A stretch of DNA of 64,000 nucleotides. It comes from Platerodrilus igneus (lineage: Eukaryota > Arthropoda > Insecta > Coleoptera > Lycidae). Positions 42,950 through 52,616 of the stretch are shown here, one piece after another. Location: contig JARFIW010001108.1 of assembly GCA_036346225.1 (NCBI GenBank), positions 3,680,501-3,744,500 on the forward strand, read 5' to 3'. Numbering within the stretch: the stretch's first letter is position 1; every line of letters starts with the position of its first letter. The notes below the pieces were generated by a model. The model saw only the letters and a list, made by a program, of their open reading frames with translations, had not been told where the DNA came from and made no database searches. A program made the position numbers and the translations under genes.

Positions 42950-43719
42950 TTTGATAGCAACATTTATTTAACTAAATTTATTATTGTAAAACTCACTCGT
43001 TTTAAAATATTCGATTTAATTGCAACGTGTTCTAGTTTGCACACTGTCGATTATTATAGATATGTTTTCAGCGGCAATAGTACACAATAGATATTGATAC
43101 CTTTCATCTACGTTTTGAAAATACCTCTCATATTAATTTTGTTTGAGTTGAAGGCGTATGGAATACACCTCACTCAACTACATTTTTCAATTTTGCATAT
43201 TGTTCCACTTTGAGTCGAATGTAACAGAATTGTCGGTACTGACTTTTTTAATTCACAAGAAAGTTTGCCGTACTTTCAGTTGCAAGTAGCATATTTTTGT
43301 TCGACTGACGCAAATTTAAAATAATACACCTATAGGTAGGCTGACGTACTTTGTTACGTACATTTCAAAACTTAACCTTCTATAAGTTTAAAGTAACAAG
43401 ATTTGATGGGTTGGCACTAGTTTCTTATTTTTCTCTCAAAAGGTTGATCTACCTTGAGCTAAAGATAGCACTGCTTCGCTACTGTCATACACACTCCAGA
43501 TGCAGATATGTCCTTGAAGATTTTTTTTCTTAACTCTGTATTTGTTTAAATTTGAAGTTTAAGCTGGTTTGAAGTTTGAAATAGGAATGCATTTCTATTT
43601 TGTATAGTTATGGACAACTTTGTCTCAAGTAAGACCCTATAAGGAAAGTTGTCAACAGCTTCTTTTACAATGACAGTCCAAAGGCGTAAGTCAGCGTTAG
43701 CATAAAAATTTTGACGACG
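42950..43719. other. No recognisable gene
   Basis: AT-rich DNA without supportable features up to the mariner end at 43720. Confidence 0.4.
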
Positions 43720-44615
43720 AGGGGTGCTCGATATATATATATATATCTGGAACTGATAGCACTAGTGTTGCTAGGTTCGATCCGACGTTTCAAACCTAAA
43801 GTTTGACATTTTTGAGGCATAACATTCTGCCAGATGAACATTTTCGTGCGATAATTTTTTTACGATTTCCGACATGAATTATCTCCACAACAGTGCATGA
43901 ACCAACTTATTTCGACTTTTGGGGAAGAGGCTCCAACTAAAACCACTGTATATTGTTGGTATAGTGAATTCAACCATGGTCGTAGTTCGCTAGCGGATGA
44001 ATTTAAAGAAGGTCGTCCAAAATCGGCTGTTGTGCTAGAAAACATCGATGTTGTGTGCGAATTGATAATGCAAGATCGTCATGTGACTTATCGTAAGATT
44101 CAAGCATCCCTAGGTATTAGTATGACAAGTATACGTTCAACATTACATAAAGATTTAGCTGTGAAAAAGCTATGAGCGCGTTGGATCCCACATAATTTGA
44201 CAATTGCCCAAAAAAATGCTCAAAAAATACGGTTGCGGTGCATCAAACCGACGACGCCGAATCATTCTGCATCAGGATAATGCGAGCTCTTGCACATCGG
44301 CCCAAACATGTGACTATTGGAGCACTTAAAATATCGAATTTATGGGCCATCCCCCATGTAGTCCTGATTTGGCATCTAATGATTTCTTTTTATTCCCACA
44401 CGTGAAGAACAAACTGCGTGGACAACGATTTTAGACACCAGAAAAGGCGCTTAATGCGTTCAAAACCCATCGGAATGGAAAAAATGCTATAAAAATCGGT
44501 TCCAACGTATGCAAAAGTGTATCAATCATCGCGGAGAATATTTTGAAAAGCAGTAAAGAAGTTTTCACCCCAAAAGCTTTATTTTTGTTATTCCCATGGC
44601 ATATGGACCACCCCT
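43720..44615 (+). mobile_element. Mariner 3 with an internal deletion
   Basis: The left end (AGGGGTGCTCGATATATA, 43720) and the right end, read on the minus strand from about 44615 (AGGGGTGGTCCATATGCC), form matching inverted repeats. Inside, the frame 43897-44175 encodes the paired-type DNA-binding half (FGEEAPTKTTVYCWYSEFNH, then RKIQASLGIS). Coding sequence then jumps from IPHNLTIAQKNAQK to ILHQDNASSCTSAQ near 44268, so roughly 90 codons with the first catalytic Asp are missing. Several stops follow. It ends with QRMQKCINHRGEYFEKQ. The element is non-autonomous. Confidence 0.85.
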
Positions 44616-47057
44616 ATCCTTTAACTTTTACTCCAATATTTTTTGGAGAAACGTCACAAAGACGATAAAAACAACAATGAAAAAGATACGGCCACTCAAA
44701 GAGTCAAAGTGCTTTTTAGTCAAACCTTATAAATATAGAAGTTTTTGAAATCAATGAAATGAATTTTTCGAGCTAATCTTAAAATAACCTTGAAGAGGGC
44801 AAACATTTAACATTTTCTCCGCAGAAGAAGCTTCTGCTAATAGCATTGTATATTTTCTAACTTCTTCTTTGAAGAAAAACCTGTTTTCTGTCCCTTATCC
44901 TTACGGAAAAATTGTAATTTACTTGCTTAGTTGGCTAAAAGCTAAAATTATTTTATGTATAGAGAAACCCATGTTTTTTTCTGTCTTTAGACTTAGACAA
45001 ACCGCTGCACTCCCAATATACACAATGAAAATAAGAGAATTTAATTTAAAAACGGTGACGTCTCTATATTAAATATGAATTATCTTGAATCTGTCTACAA
45101 ATCATAACTCAATCTTATAAAACTCAAATAATTCTATTTTACAGACTAAAATATGGTGAATTTTTGAAAACAATTCTCCTGAAATAATTCAAAAGTGAAA
45201 AAAAATTACTTTTACCTTAACCTATGAATCACCCTGTAACGTCTGCACCTGCGCCCTTACGCAATCAACCCTAATATTTTTAGTGAAATAACCGATCGTG
45301 TAGTTTCCTCAAACAAAAGCTAATTTTCGAAAGAAAGCACCGTTTACTTTTTTTCACAAAAAGGTTCTTAGAAACCTAAGGATTATACATTTTATGTACA
45401 TTACATAATTGGTAGTACTTTTTGGTCTTCTAGGCAGGCGCTGGAAAAAATGTACTATAAAGTATTTCAGTGCAATTAGAATAAACAATGAAAAAACGCG
45501 GAGAAGGGGATCTGCCAAAAAATAGCATTGATCTCCATGTGTTATCAAAGCCTCGTGTTTTGTAAAAATCTTCTGTTGAATATTTAAACGTCTGTTGATA
45601 ATTCCTTAACGCAAAGGGTAGACTTGTAAATTACTAGTTTAAGGTCTCAAAGGAGAAAAAAACACGAAGCTGGTCAAATCCGGTAAACGTAGAGAACATT
45701 CAAAGTTTCAATGTCTACCAACTTAAAAGTATTAAATTTTTTAGCTAAGCCAGTTGCAAATATTTGGATTTTAATGCAGTACTGGAAGAAAGTTGTCCTA
45801 ATTTAGCATATAATTACCTTCTTCATCATGTTGGCTATCAACTTACTCAGTGGCCGATAAAGTTCACCAACATATTTAAACAGACGTTGCCATTTAGCGT
45901 TTGCTTGAGTACGTGCTTCACTATTGAATCACATAATATTCCTATCCAAACCAATTTCTGTTACCTCTGTGCATATTCTTTTCGTAAACGTGAAAATCTT
46001 CATCGCGCCAATATCTTATAACGTGTTAGTTCACATGCTTATTTAAATGAAAAGAGAAAACATTATTAAGCCAATTTTTTTAAGAAAATATAGTTTGCAC
46101 TAATCACATTGGTGACAATTTCATTTAACTTCATCCAACCCGCGCAACATATTCAATTTGTATGGGCAAAGTTTAACACCTAGTGACTTTGCGCACCCAC
46201 TAGTGAGAAAGTTAAATTCATACTACAACCCTGGCGCAAAGACAATTTGAATTCATGTTATAATTTTCAGCCACATTTTGTATATTACGTTACCGCCAAG
46301 CTTTTTCCTATTCACTATTGATCCAATTGCTTCAAATTTTTGCACTACTCCTTGTACTTAATTATGCTCCATACTCTTCTGAATGTTCTTTATTTAAAAA
46401 GCCCTTGCAGTGAGACGAGCACATCGCTTACCACCATAAATGAAGATCATCTCCACTTTCAGCAATTTTTACAGTCAAAAATAAATGGGTTAGCTGAAAA
46501 ATGAAGAATACACCTGTTGTGTTTGGCAACTTGTGCAACGGATTACGTTTTGCACCTCGTAAGATTTGTCTATTCTTCTCTTTACAAGCACTTACAAAGA
46601 TCGCGAATTCATAAACACGACTTCAAGACAAATGGGGAGAACCTACTGACAACTTTTATGACTAAACGTCAATTGTTAATTTTATTTCAACATATTTTCT
46701 TAAAATTTAGTTCTGCTTTTCTTCTTAATCGCTCAACATCAGTGGTTGGCTAATTTCAGATTATTGGACTTGTGTTTTCGCCAATAATTTTCGACTCTTT
46801 AAAAGCTCTGGCGCCCTGTTTCCGATTGTATTGACTTTATTCTTTTACGTTTAATACTCTTTTTTTTTTAATTTAATCCGTTTGTTACTTCTGTATTGAA
46901 TAAAATCGTTTTGCTGCGATTCACTTGTGATATTTTATAGTTTATTCGGTTGAGGTTGGTGATTTTGCATTACTCTGATATACAGTGTGTATTTCTTTTG
47001 TCACACTGGTTACGTGGGGGTTGGAAGTAAATAGGCTGTTAAAACCCGAACTCCAAT
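44616..47057. other. No recognisable gene
   Basis: AT-rich DNA. No 5' LTR matching 51086-52272 was found here, although it would be expected just before the gag region that begins at 47058. Confidence 0.45.
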
Positions 47058-48339
47058 ATGAGTTATCTTCTCGAGGAAGTCGATGGGTAGCGTAAAACCG
47101 TCCGCAACGCGATTCAAGTGGAAATGAATCAGTCTTTTAGTCCTAGCCCTTATGCAATTACGTTTACAGAAGATCATTAGGCGATTAAACGCGCGCTTAC
47201 TGAACTTGGACTTCTGAAGATTTTACTGGGGATGTTACTGATAATAAGTTCGCCCGTTTACACTCCTTATGGGTACACATTCAGAGACGTTGTGAATTGA
47301 TGTTGGCTAGCTCTGAGGAGGAGCCCTTATGAAAAATAAATTATTATTCGCTTTACAGACCATTCGTTCGGATGTTGAGGCGACTGTTGGAAAATTCAAA
47401 CGTGTTACTTTTGCTGATTTTATTCAACAGCCTCCTTCCAGTCTTCAAACTCTTAAGGTAGCTACCGCCGTTACCGAAGAAATTCCTCATCTTTCTTCTG
47501 ATTCTGAGGAAGAATTGAATATTTTTACTGCTGCCAATACTATGACCCCTACTAAACGATACCCGCTCGCTAAATGAAATTTCTCTTTTTCAGGTGAAGG
47601 TTCTCTACAGGAACTCTTGATCCGTATCAAGAAACTTAGCGTTTCCCGTTATATTTCTGCTAAACAACTTATTCTTTTTACTCCGGAATTACTTACCGGA
47701 AAAGCTTTACTTCTTTTCCGGGCACATCAGCGCTCCCTTAAATGTTGGAAAGACGTGGTTACTTTATTAAACTCAGAATTCCTACCCCTAGATTTTGCTT
47801 ATAAGTCTACTACTATTGAGGAAAATTCTTTTATTTCACATGACCGAGTTGTTAAGGTTTCTCCTACGCCTACGGATAGATCAGATACTTCTGTACTTTC
47901 TACTGTTTTTATTCCTAGTTCTGCTTCTACTCGTCAGGTCGTATGCTTTAATTGCAACAAACCTGGTCATGTTTCGACACGCCGTACTCGTCCTAAAATG
48001 ATCCATTGCTGTAGTTGTGGGCATAAGGGAGTTACTCGCCACAACTGTCCACACTGTAATCCTACTACTAATAGGTCTTCGAATAACCCTTCAAATTCTG
48101 CCCTCACCTCTAGATGCCTAATTTCTTCTATTTCTCACTCTAGGTCCTCTTCTGTATCTCATCCAGGTCACCCTGCTACTAGTATCAACACATACCCTCC
48201 TTCGGTCAATATAGTTTCTCAAGAGTTTGTTCCCGCTTTCTTAAATGAGTCTATCCAAGAAATTCCTGTCGTGTCGGCAAGGACTGATGTCGCTGAAGTG
48301 ACGATAACTTCTAATTCAGTCCGCGAGGGTCCTGTTTAA
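47058..48339 (+). pseudogene. Retrotransposon Gag with zinc knuckles, interrupted
   Basis: The ATG at 47058 begins MSYLLEEVDG then TAG. Coding-like sequence continues through a second TAG, a frame change (near 47215), a TGA at about 47332 and a TGA at 47575. The capsid-like core reads LLTGKALLLFRAHQRSLKCW, typical of Ty3-type Gag. CFNCNKPGH (first knuckle, last Cys missing) and CCSCGHKGVTRHNCPHC (second) lie around 47944-48056. A Ser-rich tail follows to a TAA at 48337. Amino-acid pattern survives across the stops, so decay is moderate. Confidence 0.72.
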
Positions 48340-49320
48340 GTCCATGAACCTGTAGCTTTAATGCCTCCTGCCGTTTTTGTCAAAATTTTATCTGTTCCTG
48401 CTTTCTTAAATGGTTTTACTTAAGAAATTTCTGCCGTGCCGGCAATCCCAGCCGTAGCTGAAGTGAAGATAATTTCTAATACGGATAGAGAAGGTCCTGT
48501 TGAAGTTAGTGAACGTATAACTGTGATGCTTGTTGCTGTTGTCTTCAAAGTTTTACCTGATCCTGTTTCGTTATCTACTATTGTTAAGGAATCAGTTCCT
48601 ATTGTGACTGAAGTTTTGTCTGTTCTTACTCTGTTGTTTAACAGCGATAAAGTCTTACTTGACTCTATTCCTTCATCGAACGTTGATGAAACGTTACCTA
48701 CTCTTACTCATTTTTCTCATGCTGACAAAATGCTACTTGCTTCTGTTATTTTAGCTAAAATTGATGAAATCCAAGCTGATGTCCTGTTATCTAATGTTGA
48801 CGAAGGTCAACCTGAATCTGCTTCCTCATGTATTGGGAATGTAGTGCTTCCTGATACTGTTTGTTCTTGTAACGTTAATGAACTTCTACCTGATTCTGTT
48901 CCTTTATGTAATATGGTTGAAGTGTTATCGGATTCTGCTCCTTTTCCTAGGGTTGATATTCTTGCAGCCAATGCAGTTTTCTTTCTTAACTGTGATGCTT
49001 CTAGTCCTTCATCTAACGTTGTTAAAATTTTATCTACTTCTGTCCCTCTAGCTAACGTAACTGAAGTGTGCTCTGCTTGTGTTTCTTTTCGTTAGGTTGA
49101 TTCTCGTACAGCCTATACGTTTTCTCTTTCTACCCTTGATATTCTGACAACTCATGATGTTTTTTTTCTGCCGTTGACTTTTTACTACCTATTCTAAATC
49201 ACACAACTTCCTTCTATGACGCGTTTTAAGTTTTCTAAACTACCTTTGCCACCTCCTAAACCTTGTGCTACAACTACTACATACCCTGCTGTTCCTGTTT
49301 GGCAGAAAGCTGCCTAAAAG
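48340..49320 (+). pseudogene. Gag extension with 13-residue repeats
   Basis: It continues in the same frame as the Gag above, after the TAAs at 48337 and about 48421. The 219-codon frame 48436-49095 contains repeats of 13 residues such as LPDTVCSCNVNEL, LPDSVPLCNMVEV and LSDSAPFPRVDIL, and less regular relatives upstream. After a TAG at 49096 a readable segment ends with KFSKLPLPPPKP and VCRRSPNVLDLVSF. No known domain was recognised. Confidence 0.5.
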
Positions 49321-49579
49321 AGGCAGACATTACTCTATGTTTCGTCCAAACCTGAAGATGTATGTCGGCGAAGTCCTAATGTCCTAGATCTCGTTTCGTT
49401 TTCCTTCTGGTGGCGTAAACACCTTATGCCCAATATCTAGTTCTCGCGCCCCAGATTCTTATGCTGACTTTGCTCTTCTTAGGTTTTGATTTTTGGACTT
49501 TACGATCTTTTATTTACTTACCTGTTTGCTGGGTTTTCTTTCTTTTCCTTTTTCTTTTTCCTTGCACCCCGTGTAGGTC

Positions 49580-49685
49580 CGGAAATAGAATAGTCCCATG
49601 GTACGACTTGCTTGTCGTAGGCGGTCCAACACATACACACACACACTTTATACACGTCCAATCTATACCCACACACTTCATACAC

Positions 49686-49716
<31 letters not shown>

Positions 49717-49837
49717 TTTCTGTTTGGTTCTTTTTTCTTTCGTTCTCTTCTTGTACCCCAACCCTGTGTGGGCCCGGGATTAGAATAGTGCCACGGTACG
49801 ACTTGCTTGTCGTAAGAGGCGACTAAAGAGGTTCAAC

Positions 49838-49872
<35 letters not shown>

Positions 49873-50175
49873 CATACACACAATTCTGTTTGGTTTTCCT
49901 TTCTCCCCTTCTCTTCTTGTACCCCGACTCCGTGTGGGTCGGGGAATAGAATAGTCCCACCGTACGACCTGCTTGTCGAAAGAGGCGACTACAGCTGTCC
50001 AACACATATACGCAGACACACATACACTCACCTACTTATACACCAACAACACACACATACATACATACACACGCATACACACACGCACACGCACACGCAC
50101 ACGCACACGCACACGCACACACACACACACACACACTCACCTACTCATACATCAACATACACATACCCACTCTCT
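49580..50175. repeat. Three tandem units with CA microsatellites and a GTCG..CGAC hairpin
   Basis: AGAATAGT starts units near 49586, 49782 and 49948. Each has a CCCAYSGTACGACYTGCTTGTCG word. Units 2 and 3 have GTCGWAAGAGGCGAC (a 4-bp stem), then CCAACACATA and a (CA)n tract, then TTCTGTTTGGTT and CTTCTTGTACCCC. The open frames on both strands here are low-complexity artefacts. Confidence 0.85.
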
Positions 50176-51073
50176 CACATACTCATACATAATTAGACTG
50201 GGATTCTGTTTTATTTTCTTTTGTACGATTCTTAGATGTTTTTTTGGTTCTGGTACTTGTACTTGTTGATGTTATTCTTTTTGGTTTTTTCTTTTTTCTC
50301 GTTTCTTTCATTCCACATTCCTCGCCTTTTTCCTGTTGCTGGTCTTCTTTGCTGTGGCTCCCTAGTCCGATTGTGGTTCGTCCATCCGCTCCTGTGGTAG
50401 GTGCTTTCTAGTCCGTTTTTCTTTTTTCGGAAACCACGACTTAGTCGACTTTAAGTTTAGTTAGCTATTTATTTCTTTGGTTTTTTGTTTGTTGAGATTC
50501 TTGGTTACCACAGTTTGTAGTACATCGTTTCCTTTACCAGCGCTCTTCCTCTCGTTTTCCCTTGTTGTTCTTTTGCATATTTGAGGCTTGATCCTTGGGT
50601 CCTGTTTTGGTTGTTACTACTCGGTTTCATTCTCGCTTTCCTGTTTTTTCTTTTTTTTTTGGTTTCTTCTCTGGAAACCAATCCTGTTTCTTCTGAGAAG
50701 CATCTGTCCTTTAACGACTCCGCAGTGCTGAGGCCGTTCCACCTTAGTCCATCTTGAATGCTTGTTACCCATCTTCCTTTTTTCTTTTTATTTTGCCTTT
50801 CTTGCTCTTGGTTCACTTCCGTTGATGTTCCAGGTTAACCATATTTTTTTGTTTTTGGGGTTTTTTTTTGTTCAAAGTTCTATTGCTTCTACGATTGCTT
50901 CTTCAAACCGGATGAGGGTTTTTTTTTAATTCGGGATGTTTCTTTTGTTTCTGGTTTTCGTAACGAATTTTCTTTTAGCTTTTAAGTGAATTTTTTGTTG
51001 ATTTTTTCTTTGGTTTTTTTGTCCTGTCCACTCCCGTACTTTTGTTTTCCTACTTCAACCTGTTAATTTTGCT
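50176..51073. other. T/C-rich untranslated spacer
   Basis: Strongly T-rich on the plus strand with TTTTCTTTT runs. It contains a near-duplicate pair (TAAGYCCGCTTTACAATAATTTT at about 51141 and 51231) just beyond its right edge, inside the LTR. No ORF was seen. Confidence 0.5.
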
Positions 51074-51083
51074 GGAGGGGGGA
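51074..51083 (+). other. Polypurine tract
   Basis: GGAGGGGGGA followed by TT and then the LTR start TGTTACG. Confidence 0.8.
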
Positions 51084-51085
51084 TT

Positions 51086-52272
51086 TGTTACGTTTGTTTC
51101 CGGGATAAACTAAATACCCCTTTTTTGCTTGTTAATTCATAAGTCCGCTTTACAATAATTTTGTTAAATCGATTCCGTTGCTATTCTTAAATCTTTCATC
51201 AGCATCCTATCTATTTTACCAGTTCATCATAAGCCCGCTTTACAATAATTTTTAACTCAAATCCAGTAGTTTTGAAACGTAAAGTTTATGCTATAATCAA
51301 ATATTCAGTACCTTGTTTTAGGTATCCGTTAACTTGTAATACAGTACGACCGCGTATAATTGATCTTATGTGAATTCCATCTACAGACTCGTCAAATTAA
51401 GGTCGCATACTATCCGATAAAACCATGTTTTTAAGTTTCTAATCGTTTGATAACACCAATATTACTTTTGAACTCTGGTTATTTAGTTAAACAAATTAAT
51501 ATTCACTTGCCTTTTTTAATACACGACGAAAACGGTCGTTATATTTTTGCTGTTTCCGTTTTCTTCGTGGGAATTTCGTGCACGCAATACAGCGTGCTTC
51601 CTCCGGTGGATAGGCCTACATGGTACCTTGGACCTAATTGATTAGGCGATGGCCGCCCTTTTTTATATAGCACCAATTGTGTGGTCTTAGGCCTTGCTGC
51701 CCCGCTGCGGCCCTAAGGAGGGTGTGATAGGTCCAACATATTCGACACGTGGGTGAGTGTTTATCCGCTATTTTTTTATGGGCTTCATAAACTGGTTGAA
51801 CCAGTATATTTCAGTTTTGTTGGGGGACCACACCTTGTGGTTCTAAAATGATTATCATCTGTACTAAGGGGGATTGACACTTATTATTGATATTGTAACG
51901 ATTGTATATACTTAATTTTATATTTATGATGCGGTTTTTAGAGTTGTGGTTTCTTTTTCTTTATTTGTTAATTAGTATGGGGGTAGAATTTTTTTGGTTC
52001 TTCCTGACATGCATATTGTGATTACTACTTATTTTTGTTTTCATTTGTTTTTAGTATTACTATATCGATATAACATTTTTTTTGTTTGTTTAATTATAAT
52101 TTTTTTTATGTTTCGTGTGGTTTTAATAAATGAGTGCGTGCATTTTTATTTCAGGTCTTCTTTAATTTTTGCATGTATTATACCCCGCCCACTCACCAAA
52201 TGAGCCCGGTCAATTTCTTTATTTTCTTTTTTCTTCCTTTTTTTTTGTTAGGCTACGTCAATGCACGCAACA
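51086..52272 (+). repeat. 3' LTR (1187 bp), TGTTACG...GCAACA
   Basis: Starts TGTTACG after the polypurine tract and ends GCAACA. It aligns end to end with the solo LTR at 31227-32315 on the opposite strand, apart from indels (for example about 70 bases extra in the solo copy between CAGCGTG and CTTCCTCCGG). A CCGCCCACTCACC block near 52187 is shared as CCGCCTACTCACC. Confidence 0.85.
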
Positions 52273-52616
52273 AACACCTATCCGAAATTTTACGAATTCG
52301 TATGTATCATAATGTATATCAATGTTGATGATTTTGTAAATGCGAAACGAACAAGAACTGAAAAATAGAAAACCAATGTCGTCATAACAAGGTAGGTACC
52401 ACATGATAGGTTATTCCGAATGGTGTAGACGCGAGAAAAGCGCAGGTATAGACGTCATAGCTCAAAAAGATTTCCCTTATAATAAAAGCAGAAGAATTTT
52501 CCTTTGCCTTTACTTGGTATTGTAATGTTCAGCTGAATTACTTTCAAAACCTTACACTGTAAATATAAAACATATTTTAAGGAACAATTGTTCATTTGGA
52601 GGAACCTTTGTAAGCT
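52273..52616. other. Probable 3' untranslated region of the BAG gene
   Basis: Downstream (minus strand) of the BAG stop codon and directly abutting the LTR end. No canonical AATAAA was seen on the minus strand in the first 150 bases, so the poly(A) site may lie within or beyond the retroelement. Confidence 0.35.

Larger units (their letters stand above)
47058..52272 (+). mobile_element. Gag-only LTR retrotransposon remnant (no pol, one LTR)
   Basis: A Gag-like ORF with stops (47058-48339), a repeat-rich extension (to about 49320), a CA-rich triplicated region, a T/C-rich spacer, a polypurine tract and a 1187-bp 3' LTR follow in the order of an LTR element. No protease, RT or integrase motif appears in any frame. 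No 5' LTR was recognised. The solo LTR at 31227-32315 belongs to the same family. It may be an internally deleted copy or a natural non-autonomous element that borrows Pol. Confidence 0.7.

Noticed and set aside
43765..43785. GGTTCGATCC B-box-like word suggesting a tRNA
   Set aside because: No A box at the right distance and it lies in the 5' region of mariner 3.
46870..47057. 5' LTR and primer-binding site for the gag-only element (TGTTACTTCTG near 46887, TGGTTACGTGGGG near 47020)
   Set aside because: No alignment to the 3' LTR beyond the first bases and no fit to a tRNA end that I know.
49461..50269. Several open frames on both strands across the CA-rich block
   Set aside because: Low-complexity translations of microsatellite DNA (THTHTH, VCVCVC).
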